A stretch of DNA of 64,000 bases from Isoperla grammatica (Eukaryota; Arthropoda; Insecta; Plecoptera; Perlodidae): assembly GCA_945910005.1 (NCBI GenBank), contig OX246739.1:11010292-11074291 (forward strand), given 5' to 3'. A program made the translations under genes and the position numbers. Below are positions 1-13,339 of the stretch, piece by piece; position 1 is the first letter of the stretch; the number at the start of each line of letters is the position of its first letter. A model generated the notes under the pieces. The model was not told the origin of the DNA. It searched no databases and saw only the letters and a program-made list of their open reading frames with translations.

Positions 1-329
1 GTGGCAGTGAGATGTAATTCGTATTAAATATCACTTCTTCTTGAAAGATGATTAATCCAGTTCACCTAACTTCTCAATTCGTCTTATCTGAAAATATTTC
101 TACTTACTAGAAACGATAAATCAACATTAACTATACTCTTCTAAACTATTTTCATTTTGAATATACCTGTCAATTCCGCCCATGTACCATATATTTCAGA
201 TCACCAAACAAACTCAACACTAAGTTACAGTACATAACTTCCTCTTACCCTATATGTTTCCATGTAAACACATTAACTTTCCCGATCCTCTTTCTTCACT
301 TTCATAAATCATTGTAGCGTCTATTTGAG
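1..329. other. AT-rich intergenic DNA
   Basis: I see no coding frame, repeat or RNA here; it is ordinary AT-rich sequence with scattered short homopolymers. Confidence 0.6.
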
Positions 330-476
330 GCGTCTCGGCGCCGGCCCGACATGGGAAGCTTACATCACCATGAGCGCGTCCAAGGGGTGTACTTGTTTGT
401 ATTAATTGGCGCTTGACGTTGTGTAACGCAATTAGCTCTTGATGCGACGGTGTCAGGACCCCCGTGACACGTTAAG
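330..476. promoter_or_regulatory. CpG-rich patch with homeodomain-type sites (candidate regulatory element)
   Basis: This stretch is clearly richer in G, C and CpG than its surroundings (for example GGCGCCGG near 337) and holds ATTAATTGG and CAATTAGC, which carry homeodomain-type TAAT/ATTA cores. It abuts a long G run. Unique, CpG-retaining sequence in an AT-rich desert is typical of conserved non-coding elements, but conservation cannot be seen from one sequence. Treat it as inference. Confidence 0.2.
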
Positions 477-477
477 T

Positions 478-517
478 GGGGGGGGGGGGGGGGGGGGTGG
501 GAGGGGTTGGTGGGGAC
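478..517. repeat. Poly-G tract
   Basis: Twenty consecutive G (478-497) are followed by shorter G runs to about 517. The stretch could form G-quadruplex structures. It also creates the glycine run in a 76-codon open frame at 439-669, which is therefore an artefact. Assembly length of such a run is unreliable. Confidence 0.9.
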
Positions 518-782
518 ATCAAAAAGCTATGGGCTTATATAAACTGTCTCGAGTAAGTTTTCTTGGGATGAAACGTGGGGTTAAGGGAGGGAGGGTGTCT
601 GTCTCTCTAAGAGTTCACCAAGGTCTCGTTGCCATGTCTTTCGACAGACAAGATCATAATGGGATATGATAATTTAATTATGTTGTAAGAGAATTATCAT
701 AATACAAAATAAGTTTGACGTTTTGTAAATATCGTTTTAAAATTAGGTAAATACTTCGTGTGGCCCACATTGACGAGCGAGA

Positions 783-828
783 GAGAAAGAAAGAGACAAA
801 AGGGTGGTTGGGAGAGAGAGAGAGAGAG
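783..828. repeat. Purine (GA)n microsatellite
   Basis: Imperfect GA/GAAA purine tract ending in a (GA) run at 811-828. Confidence 0.85.
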
Positions 829-856
829 CTCTGTTTGAAATTATTGACACAGGCAG

Positions 857-970
857 AAAATAAATAAATACATTCACATTTAGAGTCCACCCACTCAGTA
901 ACTAAACTGATTTTCAGTGGGGGACTTTAATTTCAAGTGATTAAACCAACCCTGCAGGCTTCGAAAGTAT
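857..970 (-). mobile_element. Truncated SINE-type 3' end, copy A
   Basis: Read on the minus strand this is the 3' end of a family seen five times in the window. It contains CTGAAAATCAGTTTAGTTAC, then TGAGTGGGTGGACTC, then an AATGTGAATG stretch and a short tail of (ATTT)-like units. The copy is 5'-truncated: similarity stops near 970, just beyond the cTGCAGG/aggcttcg block. Better copies lie near 24.1, 54.1, 55.5 and 57.4 kb. Identity as a SINE or LINE end is inferred from the simple-sequence tail, variable 5' truncation and the tRNA-like head in the 55.5 kb copy. Confidence 0.7.
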
Positions 971-1832
971 CTGCTCTGAGTATTTTGCAATGAAACAACT
1001 TGAAATCTTGAATGATTGAACTTTGTACACTATGTTAAAAAAAAGTACACTTTGTGTATCTATAATAACAAATAACAAGTAATAGTACTAAAATATGATG
1101 AATCTATGATTAGCGAGTAAAGAAGGTTCCAACATCGTATCTTTTGATTCCTGTAAGCTGGACCTGTCTGGACATTGATTTGATTACATCTAATTGTGTG
1201 TGAAGTCCTTCTAGAAATTATAAAGATCTCCAAGGCCTGACATTAAAACAACTTGAATAGAATAAAATAGTGATTTAAATATCTCTTGGAAAATGTTTGA
1301 AACCAACTAAATACTACGTAATTGGTTTACTTAGCTTGCTAAAAAAGCAGAAATTTGAAAGGAAGCTCAAATTTCTTACACATTAAGAATATTTAAGGTA
1401 AACCGGGAAGGTCGCTGTGAAGTGGGGTAGTGGGTAGTGAAGTTAAGTTTTTCATATATTAAGAGCTATATCATAGACCATTTAGTATGTAGCTACATGT
1501 ATTTTCACGGGACTTGACTTTTGCAAGAAGAGAACATCCTTTATAACCGCATTCTATTTCATTGAGATACTAGAAACACACATTTATGTGAACAAATCTG
1601 TAATTTCTCACTATACACACATCAGTGTACGACGCCTAATTAACAATATCATCAATGGTATAAACACATTGCCTCGAAACGTCTTTGGAAACGACTACAA
1701 AGTGAACGGTTTTGTTCCAGTGGTGCCATCGACTACCTTTGTAGTGACAACATTACGAGGTTCGGGGAATTGAATGGGTTTATAATCCGTGTCAAACGTA
1801 GTTCAGAGTTGTGAAACACTTGCTGTTTCAAA
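971..1832. other. AT-rich intergenic DNA
   Basis: No supported feature. A 61-codon open frame at 1588-1773 shows no domain and is probably chance. Confidence 0.55.
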
Positions 1833-1931
1833 ATGGCGGAGGTTATAAACGTGTGCCGAATCTGTGCTCATACTATTGGGCATACCAGGTTGGATGTGTA
1901 TTGTACACATTCGATCGATCACAGAGGATGA
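1833..1931 (+). CDS. Possible first exon or fragment of a ZAD-type zinc-finger protein
   Basis: A 32-codon open frame begins in a fair start context (caaaATGG) and reads MAEVINVCRICA at its N terminus, ending at TGA 1929-1931. The block NVCRICA, with a CxxC pair about eight residues from the start, resembles the opening of the zinc-finger-associated domain (ZAD) of arthropod C2H2 transcription factors, which typically begins with a short leader and then V-C-R-x-C. The remainder (HTIGHTRLDVYC) does not follow the family well, and the second CxxC pair of the domain is not in this frame. A possible splice donor CAG|GTTGG lies after codon 18 (about 1888), though its positions +3 to +6 are weak. 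No other exon of such a gene was found. It may be a real first exon with a long intron, a decayed duplicate, or chance. The family assignment rests on a short motif only. Confidence 0.27.
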   Translation: MAEVINVCRICAHTIGHTRLDVYCTHSIDHRG

Positions 1932-2114
1932 AAGGATGAAAGTTTGTATGAAAGTCACTTCATACAGAATTGCATATGTTTAAATTCTCTAGTGTATGAC
2001 ACTTTTTGGTTTACATTTAAACAATTTTAAAGCATTTTTTAGAAATGGGGTGTTCGGCAGTCTAGGTCAAGACACAGCCAAAATATAAGATGGAATACAA
2101 CATATGTACCTATA

Positions 2115-2326
2115 TATAAGACCTAGCAATTGGACTGTACTGTGTACACTGTTCCTTCTCACATATAAAAAAATTTAAAACGCAATATTTTGAACCCTGA
2201 TCAGAGCTTTTTAACAGGCGAAAACACACTGTGTAGACTTCTGTGTGTTTTCGCCTGTTGAAGAGCTCTGATCAGGGTTCGAAATATGACAAGAAACAGT
2301 GTACAGTCCAATTACTAGGTCTTATA
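2115..2326. mobile_element. 212-bp foldback element (MITE-like)
   Basis: The two ends are inverted copies: TAAGACCTAGCAATTGGACT on the left against the reverse complement of the right end, with one difference, continuing through GTACACTGTT. A second, nearly perfect inverted pair lies inside (left arm about 2184-2219, right arm about 2242-2288) with the block AACCCTGATCAGAGCT and GGCGAAAACACAC, so the whole element folds into a long hairpin. The ends sit in a TA|TAAGACC ... GGTCTTA|TA context, compatible with a TA target duplication as in Tc1/mariner-type MITEs. There is no coding capacity. Confidence 0.8.
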
Positions 2327-5300
2327 ACGTTTTACCTGTTCTACTATGTTTCCGTTTTAATTAACGTATATATTAGGACCTAGCGTAATTCAGCTCATAA
2401 GAACATAGACGAGTCGTGAATAGACACAATTACCTAATTGAGTCTGGAGGTTGCATGGTTGGTTGTAAAACGAAATAGCCCGAATGAGAGTGTACAGAAA
2501 AAAAAACAATATTTGACCTGTAAGTAATTGGATATTCCTTTCGAACACCTTCGTCTGTAGAAATGAATTAAGTATGCGTTATTCAAACTAACACCAACCC
2601 GTTTGCAACTCCTGGGGGCACCTTATTCTAAGCATGAACAAATCTGAGACGGATTTAAATACAGTTATTATTCTTACGGTATAATTATAAGTTGCACACG
2701 AAACTTTTGTTGTTATCAGCTGAAAGACCGTTTTCTTGTGCATAATTTAACACCTCTTAAATTTTCTTCGAAATCATATTTGTAACGAAATAATCACAAG
2801 TACCCGAGTCCTGAATTTGTTAATAAAACTGTGAGAAATATATTCAACAAATTAATCAACTACACCTTTTTATTTTTTTAAATTTCATAAAACGTATTAA
2901 ACGTATTGTTTTTTATTATTGATGTAAATTCATTAGAATAAAATCTAAACATTGGATTGTATTAATTTTAAAACCTACAAATCAACGCATTATATACTAT
3001 TCGACACAGTTCAATAGAGCCTTCAGACAAATCACAGAAAGTCTATCCTTGTTAGGAGTTGAGTCCAGATGCCACAGACAGAAATATAGCAATGCCATTA
3101 CTTTTGAAACGTTATTTTACCACCGTTAACTAGTATTATAGTATTAACTCGAATGTCTAGCTGACGGGTAGAAGCTCTGACTTGCCTAACTCTCCCAATA
3201 AACCTCCACGGCTCACCGTGTTGTGTTCGTCCGTTTTACAGACTCTTGTTTTACTGCGTTATGTTTTGTCAGCGAATAATGCCGAGCTTATTACTTTTCA
3301 GCCTGGTTGAGCTTAGCATTGTGATTTATGCGTCGTGTGACTCGTTCAATATGCAGCGTGTTCAAAGCTTTGTCCATATTAGTGAGCATCGCACCCGCCT
3401 CACCTTGTGCTCGTGTCAAAACTCACTCTAATTAGAATGTAAGGACAAGAGCTAGAGGTTTGTGTCAAAGAATTAGAGACACCCCTTCACTCCACTCCCT
3501 CTCTCTCTCATCATTTTTGTCGTAATCACAGTCGACAATTAGAGGATCACATTCCTCTTTGTATAACGGGAGATGTGACGTTTATTAAGGTAATGTTACC
3601 GTTCTATCCCGTCATTCCTTCGTGTTGACATTAAGTGGAATTTACTGGCAATTAAATTTCTTTGTCCTGTGATTGGAATGCCTAATGCCCACGCCTTATT
3701 AATTATTAGTATTAACTGAGTTTCAGTGTACGCATGCATGTAATTTTGCACGACGGAATGATACAAGCAAACGCAGCCGCTTGTCGGTGTTAGGTTGTAA
3801 ACACAATGAACCATTTGGTGTTGAAAATATTATTGTGTAACTGAGTAAACGAAGATCACAGTTTATCATTATCTTTAAAAAATGTATCATCAAAATTCTT
3901 CAATGATTCATTGTGTGTGAAAGAATTTTTTTTTGTGAAACTCATCACTCATAAATTGTGTTTACTTAAATGAACCTCCAGAGGCTTCAATATTGTGTTT
4001 TCTTTTCATATATTATAGTCCGATTTAGACGCTAACTTTTCAAGTTATATAGTCAACACATGTTTAAATTTTCAGGAAATATTTATATGTATAGTATATA
4101 AACAAACACTCGATCAACAAACCCTCGTTTCACTTAGTGCTGTCTGTATTTTCCTATTTTTCCCTTCAATGTTTTAAAACCTTTGTACATCGCCAGCTTA
4201 ATGTTGATTAAAGACGTGTCAACATACTTGTTTCTACCGTGCAGGTAATTACTTTCAGAAACTCAATTCCTCATTATGTCAAAACAGAAACTAATTTCTT
4301 TGTAATTAAAATGCTGTTTTAAATTTGTCTGACAATATAAAATTATATAGTTTAATTACATTGAAGTGTAACAACAGGTATTACGTTTCCGTCTTTGTAA
4401 CTCTTCAACGCTTACACATCCGCTTAGTAAATGAGATATTTTGTTATTATTTTTATGAGATAGAAATCATTCGGGAAATCACAACGAGCATAGCAAGCAC
4501 TTTGACACAGAATGTGCGAAAAAATATGACTTTTTTAACAAACATTCATATCAACGATAAATAAATTTAAAATACTATTTATCAAAAACATTGACAGGAA
4601 TTCATACAGACAAATCTTATAACACAATCGTCGACATTAAAACAATATCACCGATGAGGGATCTGTGACAATAGAGAACACCATGCGCAGACGTATGTGA
4701 AGGATGTCAACTACTGCGCAGCTATGTACCTGGTATAGCAGAATCATGGGTGACGTCACCCTAGTCTCATAACGTATTTTAAAATTAAAATCTAACACAA
4801 TACAGTCTCGCAGATGGTGCAATATATTCTGAGACTAAGAACCAGACGACGTGTTTAAGGGTCCCTATCTACCGGATTGCAAAGTAGGGCGCATTCTTTA
4901 GTAGCAATTAAGTAAGAAGTGCATGCTCGGTGCAAAGCAGTTTGCATGCACAGACGAGTAATTAACAGGACAGCTATGCTCTTGTTACCGTCGCAGCTAT
5001 AATTAGCGGCTCCATACTTAATCATGAATGTAAGGAAGGGGTAGGGAATAACTTAAACACTTTTTAAAATGTAAATTATAAATCAACTACTTGCGAGTAA
5101 TTTGGAAAAGAGGTATATTGCAATCTCTAGAATTATTGACGCCACTAAGTTGGAGCACTTAACTTATTAAATCACTTGTAAGTAGCTAGCGGCCATACTT
5201 AAATGTATGTAAATAAGAGATCATATTTCACGGGCTAATGGGGGGTGCATGCGGCCCGTGACAATGGCGTATATGTACTTTGTAGCTATCTTGCGGCGTT

Positions 5301-8300
5301 CAGAAACTGGGTTACACTTCAGTAATTATACCCAAACTCACCCCGTATCCGTGCTACTGCAGGAACAAGAAAATGGTCTCGAAAATTATGTAAAAAGTTG
5401 TATGTTACTTGTTTCGATAAAGCATGCGAGTTATAAATAGAGGCAGAATAGAGCCAACACTGGTATTTTTAGGAATTAATTGTTTGCTGAGTCATTTGCC
5501 GTGAATATCGGAACAGATGCTACTTTCTCCATCGCCCATTAAAATAGATTGAATGGAAGCAAAACGTTGCGGAATGAACGTTTGGTAAACAAGAATTTAG
5601 TGCGTTAGTTGATGCCTCATTGGCAATTTACTTAATGTTACGGAACACTAGGTTTTCTGTACGTTATGGTAACTTACTTCTGTAGCCAATCTAAACACCC
5701 GACTTTGTTTGCAATGTAACGATTTGTCGGCTACGGTTGACACATTTGTGCGCCAGCTAATTTGCCGTACGTTGTAATTAGCATATATTAGCTTCACTTA
5801 GTTTTACTTTCTGTTGCCTACGGACACGCTATTGGGATTGTCTACTCATTAGTGGACGGAGGAAGGAGTCAAGAAAACATAGCAACCACTATTCGAATCT
5901 GGTTAGGGCAACCGTTACCAGTAAAGTTCCTTCACCGACTTATACACTAGATTGTAATTTATATTGTTAATAGTCAAGCCTAATTAATGTATTTATTTTT
6001 AGATAATCGCATCACAAATTAAACAGTAACCAAGCGAGAAAAGCGAAGCGTTTCTATTCGTCTTATATGCCACTCGCAATTGAATAATGTGATTTAAATT
6101 GAAGAAATATTAATAATTATTATGGATATGGTATTTATTTAAAACAAGAATACATGTACATCAGAGAAAGAGTTTGATTATAGCTTTGAGTTCGATGTTT
6201 TGTCATTGATAAATGAAACTCAAAACTCTCTTCATTCTATACTAAACAGTCTTATAATAAAATGTTGTTCTATAATGATAATAATACAAAGAACTCACCT
6301 GACAATCTGAAACTTAAAAAATCAAAGTTATTGTTATTCATTTTTTTACTTAAATACTGGACTTGTTTTTGGAGTTTTTTAATTTTGTCAGCAGAAATAA
6401 CGAAATTCCACCTGCGAATCGAGCTCCGTTTTCTAAATCATTAAACTAAGTCGACTGTCTGTGTGGTTTATTGTACCACCTGATTTTCAATATTAATATT
6501 CCAATACCGTCTACATTGAAAACGGTGTTCGAGTGCAAAGTAAGTACTGTACAATCGCAACTCATAAGCTATGTGGTTTACGTGCTTGTGTACCCCTAGT
6601 GTAACATGTAAGCCGTACAGTGATTAGCGATAATTATCTATTCTATACGCCCACTTGTAATACACGCAGAGTGTTCTGGAAACAAATGTTGTACAAGAAC
6701 GAAACTAACTTATTCTAGGTAAGGGAATAAGAGTCAACCAAATTGGCATGATAACACCTTTTTCGTTGTTTACACGTTTATATTTTATATTAACTTTTGA
6801 TTATTTAAGTTTAGTAGAACAATAATTAAAGGCTACCTGTACATATTATGCTGGTTTAAAAATGTGTGAATTGCTGTAGAAAAATGAATGTAGATTTTAT
6901 TTGCAAAAGTTTGATTTAACATCAAAATTATCACTGGTCTTTGGATTTGTGTTTACTTACCAAAAATCGTTTTTCGTGTATCTCCGGTACCATCCTTATG
7001 ACAAAAATAACAGTGGGTAGCATATAATAATAAAAATAATAATTAATACTATTATTGTTGTACTGTAAGCATTGTCTAGCCTAAGTAATAATAGTAATAT
7101 ATCTTCAGCAGTTACTTCTTGAAATCCGCACCCTCCTTCCTTCCTTATCTCACTATCGAACCAAAGTTTTTTAAATATGCCATACGTGGCGACTTCAGAA
7201 ATACGTCTATGTGCCAAGTAATGATAACTGGTAATTTTATTCGGTCAATAGGACGAATTTCAAAACAACTTCCTTCACAGTTGGTAAAAGACTAGAGGCA
7301 GTCTGACTGTGTTTTGGACAATCAGACATAGTGGTAGTGGTAGTGTTTGTAGTTGTAGTTGTGGTTGTGCTAGTATGCGTGATAGTGGTCAAGATGCACT
7401 GGAGACGAGTGAGTGGCATGGACCCTAGTTGAGATCAACGCTTTGTTAACATTGAGTCCACTTCATTGCTTAATCTTCCGCTCTAGAGTGTGTTTCTCTA
7501 TTAACTGCGTCCTTAGTCTACTTATGGAGGTTCGAAACTTTACGGAGAGGGAACTTCCACCCTTGCGTAAACCATGCACTGGTAGGAAGGTAGTTCTGCG
7601 GCTATCAAGCATCAAATAACTTTTAATCGTACACACTTATTACAAGATTGCCGGTTTACAGCTAGCGCATAATTAACACCTTACAGATTCGAAGCCAACT
7701 ACGTCACTTAGTCATGTTCGCAGCATCTTGATGTATTATACGTGCGATTCCATACCACACCGAGTGTTGCTAATTATGCTATGCTAATATTCTTATTAAA
7801 ACACGCCCGGCTTATTTTAACGGCTTCCAATTAATAACTATTAATGTTTAATATCTTTAAGTCTTGTAATTATTATACCCGAGAATATATTACTTAGACG
7901 AGATACGCCATCGTAATTTTGATTTCTAGAAAGCCAGCCAAGTTGTAATGAGTTTAAGTTTATAAGTTTCCAGTTTGGAGTGAGACATTTTATTTAATTA
8001 ATTGGAGACGGCTGTTAATACACAACTGTGTATTATTACTTCTTGAACGTAGCTTTATCAGTGTTGCTATTTTAACGAAATTACAAGACTGAGATATACA
8101 AAACGGAAGGCGCAAATGTAAAATTAACTTGATTTCAGAACACGTACGGCAGTTTTATTTTACCAAACATTAATTAAGGGACTTAATGTAAACTTCTGTA
8201 CTTCCCCATTCCATTGATTGAATTTATGAAATAAGTTTATCATTATTATTTGGGTATTACTACCGTGTTTTATAGGAATCGTCCGTCGTATGTAATGTGA

Positions 8301-9559
8301 TATGGTAAAAGTTAAAGGAAAATGAGTTGTGTTATACTGAATTGAATTTACCACGAAGATTTGATGATTAAACAAGGAAACGCTAATTATCTTGTAAAAA
8401 TATCTGAAGCAAAGACGGTCATGTACGTTAAACCCCACCCAAAGCGATGTTGGATTAAATAAAAAAAAAAAATTAAAATCTTGAGATAAAATAGATACAA
8501 ATGTGTCACCAATTTGTTTAAATGTGATGATTCAGTCAACGATGGAAAATTATTGTCAAAATTGTCACTTGTACGTTGACTATATAGGGTTTCATACAAC
8601 CTATGGCTGCCCGCATTTTATCTATCAGTCTGAAAAGTTTGCTGGGATTAATTTGACTCATCATGTTGTATGACACAAATTTTTAAATATTCAAAAAATA
8701 ATACGAAAGATAATCAAGAGAACTATAGGCCTACATAAGCGTTATTATGTTTTCTTTGTGGTGTGTAGTAAGGTAAAAATAAAAACTTGATAGTTATAAA
8801 GGCTGTTGTACCTGATGTGAAGACATTTATTAATAGAAGGTCAGAATATTCATACATGGTTTCGATTTATGAATGAGTAAACCATGTAATTTAAAAACAA
8901 GAACTCTTGTTAAAAGTTAATCTTTACATTCAACTGTTGACAAAAGCTAAACACATAAAATTCTCAAACGCTCGACAAAACGATTGCGAATTTGTGATAT
9001 TACTATTTTAATTTTACGCAGCTTTCGACGATGAATTCAAGCAGCTTTTGAAGCGCGTCTCTATGAAGCTAATCCTGACTGAAGAGCGATAAATAACCAG
9101 AGCTTGAGCTAAACCCCATTGTTCTACCCGGTATGTCATTCTTTCTGTAACGCGACGCGGCGACAGCGTTTTTCTAACGTTGCCCGTCTACATTGGAAAC
9201 GTAATTTTGTTTGCAGAAATTCTCAAATGACCCGTAGTCCATTTAGATTATTTGATGAATCGTATATTATACAATGTTTCAATGGAGAGAAATCGTGTTT
9301 AAAACCAGCGAAGACAACAGGCATTTGTTTAGGGTAAGTAAGCTGGTAAAGTACTATATTTCAATGCAATATTCAGAAAATAAGCTTTCAAATTCATATT
9401 AAATAGTACCCTTTAGTTAATCGTAAATAACCCCTTTTAGTGTTATCTAAGATTGTGTGCGGGCTGGAATTATGGTTGGGTGTAGACATAAAACTAAGGC
9501 TGGTGGTTCCTGGCTGTTCATTGGAACTCCCGCCGCCCCTGGGGGGTAGTTTGTATCCC
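2327..9559. other. Gene desert, AT-rich
   Basis: No gene is supported. Small items: a 14-bp palindrome GGGTGACGTCACCC at 4748-4761 containing a consensus CRE octamer; an imperfect GTA/GTT trinucleotide tract at 7331-7371; an A-run at 8460-8470. The many 60-90-codon open frames overlap on both strands, have compositions expected of AT-rich DNA and show no domain. Confidence 0.6.
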
Positions 9560-9589
9560 GGGGGTGGTATGGATGGGTAGGGATGGGGG
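9560..9589 (+). other. Candidate G-quadruplex
   Basis: Four runs of three or more G (9560-9564, 9575-9577, 9580-9582 and 9585-9589), the last three separated by 2-nt loops, within a locally GC-rich patch of about 9520-9610. A 60-codon proline-rich frame on the opposite strand follows from this composition and is not considered a gene. Confidence 0.4.
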
Positions 9590-12500
9590 CGGCAGCGGAG
9601 GTAGAGGCCAAATGTACAGCCTGTTTCAAATTGTCTGGCTTTTTAAACCGTGGAACAAAACGTAATATAGGCGGTGGATCACAAACAAATGAGTTTTTCG
9701 CAAACGAAATGAAATAGGGAATGTAATTTCAACTTAATCTGATGTAGGCGTATTGCAATATTACGTTTATATTTTTCAACTTTTACTTTAAAATGAAAAC
9801 TAAGTTGGCAACGAATTCAAATCTATTTCTCGTTTCACAAAAGTTCGTAGAATAAGCTAATTTGGGAGAAAATTAAACACAAATGGGACATGACAGCAAA
9901 CGATGATATGTTAGTAGTAATTACTGCCGTGACCAATCTCAGGGAAATTGATAAAGGGAAACCCGTAAATTCGCAAGAATTGCCGCAAGACAATATTGAA
10001 TCAGTTAATTATAATTCACATCCTGATTGATAAGGGCATGTGAAAACCCCGTTTCAATGATTACCTTTACACGTTATCACCAATTTCACGATTTTAGTAC
10101 CACAGTGCAACACTGCATGTTTCTTGTTAGTTGAGTGAATGACGCATTATAGTCGACACTGTAAATAAAAAATGCTCCTCACATTTTAAACATTTTCACA
10201 ATTATGTGCAACTTAATATTTAAATACAAATTCTGATGTTGTTATACCCCAAAGAATGTTTTAGTAGTTATTTAAAGTGAAACTTTCAGAAAGCTCGACT
10301 TTTGGTGTTGAATATCGTCAACGTTCACCCCAAACTTTATCTGTGCATACAGGTTAATGGAGGAACTTCCATCAGTATAATTGCACATCATGGTTTTAAG
10401 CACGATACGGTATTCCACTTAACACATCAAAGCCAGAATAAGGCAGCGATTTTCAATCCACTTTATTTCCTTTTCTAAAATATCGTACACATTGTCGTTT
10501 CCTTTTAGCGATACAAAACCCTTAAAAAAGAAAACCACAGAGATAATATAATGAATAGTAAATACACACTGCATAGCTTTGTTTGTTATTCCAAATAAAC
10601 ATATTCCGTAATGTAGGAGATACGCTCGCTCACTAATTTTAATTACTAATGTTGTTAAAGCGCAGCGCAGCGCGACACAAAACAAACGAACGAGCCAAAA
10701 TTACTTCACACTTCGCTTGTTTTGCAAACACAAGGACAGTTTAGCGAACTGAATAAATGATACATTATTTAATAAACAGCTAGCGCTCTTCTTCCTTACG
10801 GTTACATTGAGTACTAGTCTTTGTTTACACAAAGCTCCGTGTTTAGCAGATTTTGTGCACCGGCTCTTAAGCCCCAGTAGATTTGATTGTGTGTTTTCGG
10901 TATTACTGAGTCATGAAAAATTCAATTTAAGGGCCTTGTATTCCTATTTATGGTGCACCGACTTGTTTGTTGTGAAAACTTGTTACACCGTTAATTCTAT
11001 TTCAAATAACAAGATAACGTTATTGTAATCTTTGGGGTACGGAGTATATTGAATAACATGGGAGATCGATCCTGTAATCTTCTGCTTTTTGAGGCGATAT
11101 TTACCAGAAATACGCTTGTAAAGTAAAGTAGATAAATACCAATGTTAACTGTTTTGCGTTTATGTGAAATAAATAATATAAGCATGGCTTTTTTAAGTGA
11201 GCTTGCCGTCATTAAAATGTTCCTTCTTAGAAGATTATGTTTTCATATCAATTCGTGAACCTGAGCAGCCGCAATATGTTAATACTATTTTTTATATACT
11301 ATATTTGTATTCCAAATACCATTGTGCCTTTGTGATTTTGTTTTCCAATTAAAAAATGTTTCTAATTGTGCAAAAAGTATTTAACCTAGTTTCCAGAAAT
11401 CTTAGTTATTTCATTTTTATTTTTGAATGTGTGTGTACTTTGTTATCTAGAGGAAAAGTTAACATAATTTTTGCAATTCACACCTTGATTCCGATATGAG
11501 GTCTCAAGGCACGCATACTTCACGCGATCACAAGACACCCATAAATAAACACAATGTGCAAGTCTAGCTACACCCCCACTGAAAATAGGTGAACTTTTTT
11601 AAACCACTTATATTATACACTTCTAAACCGACTGGTGAAAAGTCTAAGATTAACCCCTAGATTTGGTTTATATTTCCATGTTTTTAATGGTGTTTGGAGG
11701 AAAGCAGCTCACTGATATGGATCGGAGAGACTGCCGTACTGTACCGTGGGCTGTAATCTTCAGTCTTGCCTTGCGTGTGTATGGTAGGGAGCTCCCTTCC
11801 GGCCGCAACACTTTTAACAAGGTAGCAATCATAGCTCTGAGCTAGACTAAGGACGCCAAGCTATTACCCGCAAGGTGAGCCTTCGACTGAGAAAACACGT
11901 GCTCTATTTTTTTTCTTTCTTTTAGAGATTATATTAAACCTATCTTGCATACTCGCAAAACGTTCACAAATTAGCATCAGCTTTGCTTTATGCCTTCATT
12001 TATACTTCCCAAATAAGAAAATGTCATGCTTACACATATTTACGTAGATCAATAATTTCTATACATGTTTTAATTAATGCACTGATCTAAATTACACCGT
12101 AAAGTAGCGAAAGTCCATAGACGGCGCACTGAACAGCTTGCGCACGGCTGCTTCCCTGCGACACTAGCGCAGCGTAGCGGTAACCTCGTGGATATATGCT
12201 ACGTTGTTAACCATTATAAAAAAAATTACCTCAAGTTATAGTAGTGCTACTATATCGACTCCAACTGTAGCAAATAGGCATAGGATATGCTCGCGCATGT
12301 GTTTGATGCAAGATAATTGGTTGAGAATTTGCTACTGAGTATGTTCCTTATACTGTGCTAGAAGAATAGGTAACTATCCACTACTGAGCGGGTTAAGAAG
12401 AGCAGGCAGGTTAAGGGAGTGACGCGCTGGGCATCCTAGAGGCGGCGTACGGCGAGACTAATGACACTTGCGTATTTGTACGTTTCTCTACGTCATCAGG

Positions 12501-13339
12501 GAATAGCGACGTGCGAGAAACGTATTTGATTACAGTCACCATCTTATCTCCTCTCCAGTGAAACGTCTTCACTCCATAGCTAACTAAACAACGCCTCGGT
12601 AATGTGTCTACTGCCTCCAGAACGCAACGTTCTGGTACTATGTGGTTAGCCTTTCTGCATGGTATACGGAATGTAATTAAAATCATCTTCAAAATAACCC
12701 TGTGGCAAACTAGACTATTTACTTTATCATTTCTCAAAGAAACCTTTGCCCTGAACTTTGTACGTACAACTGCCTGAGGTATATTTGACAGATTTCAATA
12801 TTAGGCCTATATCGGGAACTTGTATCGCTAAGCCAAACGTGGACTGGATAAATGTTTATCTCGATGTACTGTGCAAAATGAAAACCGAACTGAATAGAAA
12901 AATGTTTAAAGTTTCCAGACAAACAATATTTGGATATATAGATTCTGTGTTACATGAATGTAATATCTGTGGCGGAAGAAGGATCGAACTGATATGGTCG
13001 GTATTATTGAAACATAAAAGAGGCCTGTGTAGTATGAAGGATCAGCATGTGAAGTGAGGCGTGTAGGTCAGCTGTGGACGGGCGAAGAGTCATTCGCAGT
13101 AGAGCTTTCTCTGAAGCCTCCAGGGCTTCGTGAAAATGTAGCCTATAATAAAATGTATTAACATGAACACAGATATACTATCTTGTAATGCGAGAAGTCA
13201 ATACAAGACACTTAATTCAATAACAGTATAAAGGTGAATGAATAAACAATGAATGAATATAACCTGAATGAGAGAAGAATAAATAAGTAAGGCTGTAGTA
13301 TGTAGTATAGTAATAATCGTGCTGAACACCCGATTTCGA
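9590..13339. other. Gene desert, AT-rich
   Basis: No supported feature. The longest frames, 108 codons on minus at 12411-12737 and 99 codons on plus at 12758-13057, show no recognisable domain. The second contains a CxxC pair followed by histidines, but the spacing does not fit a C2H2 finger. Confidence 0.5.

Noticed and set aside
439..669. Glycine-rich 76-codon frame
   Set aside because: The glycine run is the poly-G tract; no domain or splice support.
12758..13057. 99-codon frame with HECNICGG and later histidines, resembling a zinc finger
   Set aside because: From the second Cys to the first His is 14 residues and the next His is 11 further on; C2H2 fingers need about 12 and 3-5. No linker or repeated finger.
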